Shown here one piece after another: positions 56,281 through 64,000 of a DNA stretch of 64,000 nucleotides. Both the position numbers and the translations under genes were made by a program. This DNA comes from Rosellinia necatrix. Its lineage: Eukaryota > Ascomycota > Sordariomycetes > Xylariales > Xylariaceae. The DNA lies in NCBI GenBank assembly GCA_021209875.1, contig JAGYVD010000004.1, positions 4,935,001 to 4,999,000 on the forward strand, written 5' to 3'. The notes beneath the pieces were generated by a model. That model was not told the DNA's origin. It saw nothing but the letters and a program-made list of their open reading frames with translations, and made no database searches. How positions within the stretch are numbered: the first letter of the stretch is position 1; each line of letters begins with the position of its first letter.

Positions 56281-58239
56281 GCTATTCCATCAGTACCTTG
56301 AGCTGCACCATCAGTACCTTGAGCTGCTCCATCAGTATCTTGATGTTGGTGGCCTTGGAACGCTCCGGCGTCAATAATCCCCAGCAGAAAAACATCATCT
56401 TCAAGTCTGAGGTCATCGTATCGTCTTGGAATATGCGACAGTTCTTGGTCCGTATCTGGAATCGCAATATAGTCCTCCAAGAGATCCCCCGCGCTATCGG
56501 CTGCTTCGTCGTTATCCAAGCCGCCTGGTGTGATTTCCAAGGCCGCGCTCGGTTGAGAGGCGGCATTCGAACGTGTTCCGCTGGTGCCCGAATCTTTTGA
56601 GACATTAATCTCAACACAGTCGCTGTTGATGTCACGTTCCGACTCTCCTTTGCTGTCACCCATGTCAATAAACCGTAGCGTTAATAGCATTATTGTCCGC
56701 AGATGCGACGCAATATGTTCAGCCATAACAGACTCATTGCCTCCCTCCTCCATACAGTCAACTGTAGCATCTGAATCCGACGATGAATCCGAAAGGCCAC
56801 GTGAGTGAGGATGGCGGCTTGTCATCTCAATGGTCATCTTGCTAGCTTTTGCGCTTCCTCGCTCTACTTCCTTCTTTCGTCGCTTCTGGGACACCTTAGT
56901 TTCATACTCTTGGACTACAAAGCCGCAAAGGAAGCATTCCCCTTTAGCCCTGAGCTGCTCTGCAATTCGTCGCAACTGCTCCCTCGTGGAAACATCATTG
57001 TGAGATCCCTTCATATGCTCACGTAGCGCATCCTCGCTTCCGTATAATGGGTTCGAGTGGCAAAGTGTGCATACATAGGAAGTCACATAGCACCGTTTGT
57101 GCCATTGTCGGTGGTGGGACTCCATGTGAATACCCCAATAACCCCGGCATGAATACGCCGTGTGGCTTTCGACGCAGTCCTCAGAGAGGCAAACGTAAGG
57201 CACAAAGTCTTGCTCTATGTGATTTCTGTGAAGATGTCAGCCAAATCTATCATCGATAATAATGTTGTATAATATTGTTTGTATCATACAGCCAGCTACC
57301 CTGCGAGAGATTATCGTCGAGGGGTTCCGCACACCACGGGCAGGTGCGTACGTTATTCGTCCCTTGTAAACCAGGCGGTTGTGGGCAGTCACCCTGGTGC
57401 ATTGGGGTTGATGTTGCTGTCTTGCGTTTTGTGGACGCCTTGTCTGGCAGTTTCCCGTATTTTCTGATCTTGGTCTGTTGTGTATCAACGCTTGGTAGAC
57501 CAGCGGGAGAAAGCTCGGTACTCTGCCTTGGAGCGATTGGTATGTTCAAATCATCAGCCACCATTGTTCTCTGAACTACCAGCGCATCGCTTCGCGTCCC
57601 GCACTCGGGTGCTTCTGATATTGGTGGTAGTATCTCTCGACCCGTCCCAAGCGTTTCCCGGCGAGAGCTGATAAGCCACATTGTCGCGTATCTTTCGGCC
57701 ATTGATTTCACAAGATAGTCTTTGAGGGTATCGTGAGTGTCAGGATATAGGAAATTCATGGCGACTGCGCATAAATTTTCGAACGGCTCTAGCTCGATGC
57801 TCGCGGCCAACTCCCTTATTCTTGTACTTCGCTTTTCGTCAACTGCTTGTCCAATTCTGTCATTCATCTCGTTCAGCAGTTCGAGATTATAGCTCACTGA
57901 TGACAAGAACTTCTCCCGGTGTTGCCAAAGCCCAGTGCAATCTGCTAATTTGTTCACATTTAGGCTTCCCACCAGTTCGCCCGAAACGATGGAACGGAGG
58001 ATATCCAGTCTCTCAATGACAAGATCCTGAAGGACTGCATGGTCTCGGAGGCTCGTTCTCAATGTCCGGCTCTTCGAAGCAAAAACCCCGAGGCCATTTG
58101 CCCACGTGGAAAATTCGTGTATAAACTGGGTAAAAAGCCCCGACCCTCTATTATCCTCCGCGTCTCGTAGTTGGTACAAGATGGTTCTGCATGCACAGGC
58201 TAACCTGTAGAGGTTGTCCTCGCTACCAGCGTTTGACAT
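56220..58239 (-). CDS. Fungal C2H2-type zinc-finger protein, 2 exons, LTR-derived C-terminus
   Basis: Exons 58239-57290 and 57225-56220 (64-base intron, GTATGA donor, CACAG acceptor) give 651 residues. Residues 1-300 are a helical N-terminal region (LYRLACACRTILYQLRD, FTQFIHEFSTWANGLGVFA, DLVIERLDILRSI) of the sort found in fungal NLR-like and C2H2 proteins. A Cys pair CPWC opens the zinc-finger array. The splice restores SWLNHIEQDFVPYVCLSEDC, the hallmark of this family. Further fingers follow: WGIHMESHHRQWH, YVCTLCHSN..., ECFLCGFVV with a later H-x3-H. Residues beyond about 430 are acidic and Ser-rich. Three QGTDGA-type 7-residue repeats (21-bp units) lead into the last 17 residues (TEPRPASGHPAGTDLGTV) and stop, which come from an LTR. 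Role unknown. Confidence 0.8.
56286..56350. repeat. 21-bp tandem repeat inside the C2H2 coding sequence
   Basis: Three units of CATCAGTACCTTGAGCTGC.. type on the plus strand, the third diverged. Encodes repeated Gln-Gly-Thr-Asp-Gly-Ala-Ala on the minus strand. Confidence 0.9.
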
Positions 58240-58940
58240 CGTGCGTTGAGGTATTTAAGGTATTTCACACCCAATTCGAATGAAAGAATGGCAAGTTAAA
58301 GCAGTCTACGATGTCGCGTAAGTTGGATGCTCCAAGGGAGGTTACCACTACTGGATGTCTCATATCACTTTCCTCCCTTACGTCCTCCTCCCTTACTTCT
58401 TGCGTATGATTCGGCGTGGACAAGTAGGGCCCACCGCCACCCAACAACGACACGAAAACGCCCACTAATGTTATTACCCGGGATACTGGGACTGTTTTGG
58501 AAAAAAAGGGAAAATGACACGTGTAATGGTCCCATATTCTTTGTTGGATGACCTAGATCAAGTACCCTAAATGACCCATAAGCCAATTATGCATGCAAAT
58601 TCATGTCTCCGGTCATGAACTTTATTGGCGTGTTTATAGCACTTGAAACATAGATCAAATCCACCCTCACAATTTTTGTCCTGGAAGCCATGGTGCCTAT
58701 GGAGAACGCCCAGAGTGAGGTCTAGTCACTATGAGGTAGCAGCTGGGTAGCAGGTAGATAGCCAAGGATAGGGGTAGGGCTTAATATTATTGATTTTTGG
58801 GCCTACCATCTAGGTGGGAGGCCTTCAGTCCTTATATACACGAATATATCTCTAGAGCTACACAATAGGGTAGCTGGTACCTCGCCATGTGCTTTATCCT
58901 CATGACACATGGTAATTCCATCCCAGCGGCCGTATGATAT
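58240..58940. other. Intergenic region, promoter of the C2H2 gene
   Basis: No firm gene. On the minus strand next to LTR B, the stretch about 58850-58940 can be read as possible displaced 3' sequence of the ankyrin gene. Confidence 0.45.
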
Positions 58941-59102
58941 TGTCACGGAACTAGTCTTGACCTAAGGACTCCACTAGGACACGGGCCAGAATACTGTATA
59001 TAAAAGGAGCGAGTAGCTGGCGACTGACCAAGTGAGGAACCTTCCCTCCTTGTGCAATAACATAAGTTATTTCTGGAACTACCAGAAGTACGAACTGCGA
59101 CA
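58941..59102 (+). mobile_element. Solo LTR B (162 bp) with 5-bp target-site duplication
   Basis: Begins TGTCACGGAACTAGTC and ends ACTGCGACA, with TATATAAAA inside, and is flanked by GATAT at 58936-58940 and 59103-59107. Exactly the same length as LTR A. Confidence 0.93.
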
Positions 59103-59113
59103 GATATGTTAGT

Positions 59114-60993
59114 TCATTCACTTACAATGAAACAAACATCACAACGCTCTTCACCGATACCTAGTTCCACGCCCTCAGGCGGCTCTTCTCCGTGATTCCC
59201 TATATCTGGAAGGACGCTCAGATACCCTTCGTCAATGATACCGTGAAATTTCGCGATTTGAAAGGGTGTCCAGGACTCGTTTGTCAGAGCCTCCGGGTCA
59301 GCCCCGTTCGCCATGAGTGCATCCACGATCTCCTTCTTCGGCTGCCGGCAAGCCCAATGGAGCGGAGTCCAACCATAAATATCTTTCGAAGCAACTAGCC
59401 TCCGTCTCCAATAATGCTGGCTATGCTGGCTATGCTTTAATAGAAGAATGGTCACGATGGCTCCAGAAGACGAGGTAGCGACATAATGTAACCCATTAAG
59501 ATGTTGAACGTCATCGAATCCAACAAACGTTTTCAAGGCTTCCGAAGCTGTACCTGGTAGCCCTAGCGTCACAAAAGCCTGCTCCATAATCCCCTTCGCA
59601 ATGCCTCAGTCTCCACGTAAGATAGCTAAGTATCAAGGTAGACGTCCAGCGTTATCCAACAGATACGTCGAGTCCAGGCTCTTTTCCATGTACCAATCGA
59701 TTAACTCCCGAGTAGAGAGATGCGCAGCAGCATGGAATGCTGAGCCGTAGGCACCGCCTCCAAGCCGATCACCCAGCCCACCCGGCCCATGACGGTGTTC
59801 ATCAAGAAGACGCAGCATCCCGATTGTCCTTTCGTTTAGTTCCCACCTAAATCCAACTAGGGCGGATTGGATTGGAGTTCCATATTTTCCTGTGACAGGA
59901 CGTTTTGAATATCTCGGCGGTCTTAGAAGCAATTTCTCTGCAATATCCAATTTCGCCTTGGCGCATGCTGTATTAAGGGGAGTACCGAATAGGCCGCCTG
60001 GGATTTCTGTGTTGGCGCCATTTTCCAACAACGCTTCCACTAGATCACCCGAATCCCCAGCTGCCTCTATTGCGGCATGTGACAGCGTGCCTTTGCCTGG
60101 GATCTGATGGTCGATGGAGGCCTCTACAACCGGGCTCCCAGGCATCGCTGTTAGATCATCTGTTAGGCCCTCAGACACTGCGTAGTGGATGGCCTGTCCC
60201 AAGGATCCAGCCACTGCCTCATCCCCTGGTGCGGGCCATATCTTCAAAATCCGTTCTAGAATCTCAGGACATTTTTTGTTTTCATAGCCGTAACCGAGGC
60301 TTTAGCTGGTGTTAGTTTGTCTTCGTTATTTCCCCTCCGACTCTGATAGAAATTGAGAAGGATTTCAGTGATAGGCGTAGATGAGATATTCCAAGGGAAA
60401 TCTAGGAGGTCTTTAGGATAGCTAAAGCGTGTGGGCGACCGCATTTTGGCGCCCTTTTCAAGGAGGAGAATCACGGTTGATTTTCGGTCCCAGTAAATCG
60501 CGAGGCCTAATGGCGATTCACCATGCTTGTTCTCAGTATCCAGCTCCGCACTAGCTTCGATCAAAAGCTTTACTATGTCAGAGAATCCTAACCTCGCGGC
60601 TTTATGCAGGGCTGAATCGCTTTTGATCTCTGATTTCGCGGGTCTGGCGCCCATTTGGAGAAACATCTGTACTACTCTCGAATTACCCGAGGAAGCCGCA
60701 ATGGTAAGCGCTGTACCGCCATCTGCAGTCCTCGCGTCAACGTGGCAACCCATCTCCAGAAGGTATATGACAACATCGCGATGGCTGAAACGAACTGTGG
60801 CAATAAGTTCTTCTAATAGGGCCTTTTTACCATAGTAGTCTATAAGAACTTCCGCGATGTGAATGTGACCCCCAGCCCAGGCAGCGGGGGATGGCGTGTG
60901 GTCCAAGTTGTCCCTTGAGTCCAGATGGCCATACCCAGCAAACACCGAAAAGATTTTCGTTGCTCGATGGTTTACTTGAATAACAAATCTCAA
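59114..60993 (-). pseudogene. Eroded ankyrin-repeat gene
   Basis: Ankyrin repeats run through three blocks: 60993-60256 (AWAGGHIHIAEVLIDYYG, GGTALTIAASSGNSRVVQMF, SALHKAARLGFSDIVKLLIE, GESPLGLAIYWDRKSTVILL), 60247-59633 (LGQAIHYAVSEGL, TLSHAAIEAAGDSGDLVEAL, GTPLNTACAKAKLDIAEKLL, GSAFHAAAHLSTRELIDWY) and 59587-59114 (LNGLHYVATSSSGAIVTILL, GWTPLHWACRQPKKEIVDAL). Block 1 to 2 needs a frame shift near 60300-60320, with no usable intron. Blocks 2 and 3 share one frame but are split by two TGA codons (59633-59635 and about 30 bases on); the sequence between reads coherently. The start is unknown; a frame from 61087 (MYTIQDISFAVFKRL) may be an upstream exon. It lies next to the C2H2 gene, a pairing often seen in fungal ankyrin/NLR loci. 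Confidence 0.72.
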
Positions 60994-61897
60994 GGCGTAA
61001 ATTCAACCACTTAAATTCTGCCATTGCAACATAACAAAACATCAACCTCTTAAACACCGCAAACGAGATATCTTGTATTGTATACAAACTATGAATAAAC
61101 GAGGGATATCTTAGTTATGACTCTATAATTTTGCGTCGAAAGCACACCTAATTTCGTTGACGCTCTTTAGTTCAGCTATCAGCTCGACTTTATTCCTCAT
61201 GGTCAAGATTTTTGTCTACTGCTTAATATCCGTTCCATGATGTTCGGTTTTATCTCCGCCAAGGCATAGGGTTCATTCACCTTAGGGTCCATGAAATCTA
61301 ATTGATTCAAGAGAATCGACAGGCTAAGCTTGTTTTTTTGCCCGCCGCACACAGATTGGCGATTATGCAAGATACCTAAATATGTGAATGCCCCCTTTCG
61401 CCTCTGCTAACTCTTCCCCCTCCCTCCCAGGTTTAGAGATTATTTGTGACAGATGTCACTTGACTGCGGACCCAACATTGAAATGATGTGCTTACAGTGT
61501 AGCAGGAGTTGCTTCAAGACTGATCATGTGATCCAAGAATCCTGCTCTCGAGGGTACAAATGACTACATACCGCGGCGTCGCTTTAGCGTTCCCACGTAA
61601 GATTAACAAGCCTATGCAGAGAGGCTCGTATTGTTAGCTTTAGTAGACCCCTCTCGCGTAGTTCCCGAGCAGAAGATCGAGGTCTTTATACAGTTCGATA
61701 GTAGTGATCCGGCTTAGGTATCAGGTCTGTACTCAAACGATGGAACGCAATGGAGAGAAGGAACCTAGAGCCTAAGAGGGGTCACCTTGTCGTGGGCGTA
61801 CTACAACATCCTAGCCCAGCGTGGCGTTTCGTCAGTTCGGAAACAGTAGTAACTTGCGGTCGATAGTTCGGGAAGAAAACAGGCTCTCTATAACCAC
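60994..61897. other. Intergenic region
   Basis: Possible upstream exon of the ankyrin gene at 60950-61087; otherwise nothing is seen. Confidence 0.45.
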
Positions 61898-63904
61898 TTA
61901 ATGGCGCTTCCACAAAGCGCGGGCAACTTGCTCATCGTCGCGGATAAGACCTCGGCCCTTGACCTTAGAAGGCCCAGGAGGCATTTGGGCCCATTCCCGC
62001 TCGGTGTTCCACGTGCCAGCTCTCGTGTAATCACCGGCACTCGTTCCCTGGACGTAAGCGAAACGAAAATATTCGTTCATAACGGTACTATTATCACGGG
62101 TCCATACGAACTCGTTATCGCCGTTGTCGTCGAAGAAGCCCCTGTATCTCTCGACATCGTTTACGAGAATGCTAATACCATCATACCGTATACTTGGGGG
62201 GGGGCCCCACCGGAATGCAATTGTTGCGAGCGAGGTGTTGATGACAGGGGTTAGAATATCAGGAAGCGCGGTACCAAGCTGGGCATCGCCCTGCAACGCT
62301 GTTGAGGTCTGAAGCACGGGGTCGAAGCCCCAGCGGGCGATTCCATTGATAAAAAAGCCGACTAAGATGCCCTGGTATAACAAGGATAGGCGGGTCTGAA
62401 TGCTTGTACCTGGCAAGAGCAGAAGGGCCAAAATATAGTGGTGAAGGCGCAAGCTAAGGTTGGGCAAAGCTAAGGCGATAAGAATAGCAAGGATGAATAG
62501 GGCGTATAACTTTAGGTAGCGTACGAGCCGGGCCTCCTGCTGGAAACACCATATTTGACCGGCGACAATGACAACCAGCACAATCACAATGATGGCCAGA
62601 GCAGCTTTGGCACCAGGTTGTTGATCGAGATCATGACCGGTCAACCTCGAGATCGGTATGAAGTCAAAGGTCAAGTTTGTCAATGCTCCGACCCAGCACC
62701 CACCTAACCACAAGACGGTCTTCTCAACCTGGGCCGTCAGACCCCGCAGAGTGCGTCTGACACCCATTTTGTCGTAGAAGACCCAGGCACAAAACATGGC
62801 GGGGAGGAATTTGCCCAGCAGGTTTGAAAATTGACTTGCGAAAGGGCCATCGACAGGAGGGTCAGAGGCCAAGCCGACCTCGAAGAAGGCAATGACGAAA
62901 GTGCCAAAGAAGAAGGCAGCTGACGAGGCGGTAAAAAGGGACAAGACGCTGGTAAAGACCACCGATATAGCTAATAACGACCACCTCGCGTCTTTGGCCT
63001 CGCATTTGATGCTGGGGAGAAATGTGAAACTGAGGGGAAAGTTGGAATCAAAGGCAATGCTCTCAATACCGTGGCGGTTCGTGGCGACAAAGTCCCGCTG
63101 CTCGCCAGTAAGCGATACAACACCACAGCCGCCTTGCGAGGCTGAAATGATACCGGAGTGGATAGCGGCGCCACAGATAAAAGAATCACCTCGATACATG
63201 GGGTCCAGTTCGTTTGACGGGTCGGGAGGGCCGCCGACGATCAAGGGAGCATAGCTGATCTCCTGATCGCCAACGGCCCGGGGGTTTAAGACACGGTAGC
63301 TGGCACAGTTTCCGGGGCACCGGAAAGCGAAGCTCGAGTTATCGAATGGCCTGCAGTCCACGCCGTCAATGCCGCAGCCGTTGTTCTTGCTCCAGTACGT
63401 GGCCCCGCAGCTAATGGCAGAGGGTTCACCCCAGCCCTCGATCTCGGACGAGAGCTGGCCCCGCCAAAAGACTATGGCGAAGGTAAGGATCCAGGCGCCA
63501 AAGAAGGCGAAAAAGAGCCAAAGGCGGTGTCTCTCCTTGGGCAGCACCCGATCGAGGAGGCGGAGCGGCGCACGCTGAACGGTGGGGAAGAAGGGGTTGA
63601 TCTTCCAGGTCCTGGGATTCGGGGGGCCCTCGGTCCAACCCACGACGGTCCCGATGACTCGGCGAGCGGGATACGGAACCCACTTCCAACGCTTCCAGGC
63701 GGCACGGTCTTGCATGAAGCGCGGCGTGACGTGCTCGGCGGAATAGTCGGAATCGTCGGGATCGTCGGGGTCGTCGGAGTCGAGGGGAGTGGCGGCGCCG
63801 TCAGGAGAGTGCGGGCGAAGCGGCAGTCTCTGCTGGTGCTCGAGATCGGGGGAGACGGGTGAGCTAGAGCGAGAATCGGACTGGATGTGGCTCATGGCTG
63901 ACAC
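61898..63904 (-). CDS. LCCL-domain multi-pass membrane protein
   Basis: A single exon of 668 residues, family recognised as fungal LCCL-domain proteins of unknown function. Residues 1-60 are a disordered acidic cytosolic tail with a Asp-Pro-Asp-Asp repeat (DSDDPDDPDDSDYS). A first membrane helix follows at about 128-148 (LWLFFAFFGAWILTFAIVFW). The LCCL domain (about 160-270) has the Cys-rich pattern CGATYWSKNNGCGIDGVDC, FRCPGNCAS and SFICGAAIHSGIISASQGGC. A cluster of about eight further helices fills 300-545 (for example AALAIIVIVLVVIVAGQIW). A conserved soluble end (GPPPSIRYDGISILVNDVERYRGFF, MPPGPSKVKGRGLIR) closes it. The ATG at 63904 is followed three codons later by another. Appears intact. 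Confidence 0.9.
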   Translation of the reverse strand: MSAMSHIQSDSRSSSPVSPDLEHQQRLPLRPHSPDGAATPLDSDDPDDPDDSDYSAEHVTPRFMQDRAAWKRWKWVPYPARRVIGTVVGWTEGPPNPRTWKINPFFPTVQRAPLRLLDRVLPKERHRLWLFFAFFGAWILTFAIVFWRGQLSSEIEGWGEPSAISCGATYWSKNNGCGIDGVDCRPFDNSSFAFRCPGNCASYRVLNPRAVGDQEISYAPLIVGGPPDPSNELDPMYRGDSFICGAAIHSGIISASQGGCGVVSLTGEQRDFVATNRHGIESIAFDSNFPLSFTFLPSIKCEAKDARWSLLAISVVFTSVLSLFTASSAAFFFGTFVIAFFEVGLASDPPVDGPFASQFSNLLGKFLPAMFCAWVFYDKMGVRRTLRGLTAQVEKTVLWLGGCWVGALTNLTFDFIPISRLTGHDLDQQPGAKAALAIIVIVLVVIVAGQIWCFQQEARLVRYLKLYALFILAILIALALPNLSLRLHHYILALLLLPGTSIQTRLSLLYQGILVGFFINGIARWGFDPVLQTSTALQGDAQLGTALPDILTPVINTSLATIAFRWGPPPSIRYDGISILVNDVERYRGFFDDNGDNEFVWTRDNSTVMNEYFRFAYVQGTSAGDYTRAGTWNTEREWAQMPPGPSKVKGRGLIRDDEQVARALWKRH

Positions 63905-64000
63905 GCACGCACATCGGCGGTCGACACCGGCTCGAAGGACGGTGCCGTCGACGTTCTAGGCGTCCGAAGGCGAGGAGGTTCGGGTGGCGATCGTATATAC
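63905..64000. other. 5' flank of the LCCL gene
   Basis: Only 96 bases; promoter of the LCCL gene, cut by the window end. Confidence 0.6.

Overview
The window is nuclear DNA of a filamentous ascomycete (Pezizomycotina, probably Sordariomycetes; the order cannot be fixed from this sequence). The evidence is short spliceosomal introns (mostly 50-150 bases) with GTRNGT donors and CTRAC-like branch sites, fungal-specific families (URC4/DUF1688, GPR1/FUN34 transporters, DUF6601, fungal C2H2 and ankyrin proteins), fungal mitochondrial genes and long gene-poor intergenic DNA full of TAGGTAGG-type simple repeats. There are no operons, CRISPR arrays or recognisable tRNA/rRNA genes. Exon limits were read by eye from reading frame, splice signals and recalled family conservation.

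Layout: (1) 0-5.4 kb, OXA1 (+) and URC4 (-), convergent. (2) 5.4-16.3 kb, a gene-poor stretch with one small secreted-protein gene. (3) 16.3-23.3 kb, two diverged paralogues of an unrecognised coiled-coil protein sharing an R-N-x3-H (HEPN-like) motif. They flank a DUF6601-type gene split by a 162-bp solo LTR with an exact 5-bp target duplication, and a tract of perfect hairpins. (4) 24.5-34.6 kb, an accessory metabolic group: FAD monooxygenase, short-chain dehydrogenase, acetate-transporter-family protein and a secreted HD-domain protein. (5) 36.9-44.2 kb, a frameshifted kinase, a P450 and a small zinc-finger protein beside a long compound microsatellite. (6) 45.9-53.6 kb, a more conserved block: NDUFA12 and PGS1, divergent and both mitochondrial, then a GH5 endoglucanase and an alkaline phosphatase. 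(7) 55-61 kb, accessory DNA: a small secreted protein, a C2H2 protein whose C-terminus is LTR-derived, and an eroded ankyrin-repeat gene ending beside another intact solo LTR. (8) 61.9-63.9 kb, a multi-membrane LCCL-domain protein.

Connections: OXA1, NDUFA12 and PGS1 all serve the mitochondrial inner membrane (protein insertion, complex I, cardiolipin precursor). The monooxygenase, dehydrogenase and transporter lie on one strand and could form a small catabolic cluster, but this is inference. One LTR family occurs five times and touches three gene models. Three genes carry single-frame breaks exactly at homopolymers or simple repeats, which may be assembly error rather than biology.
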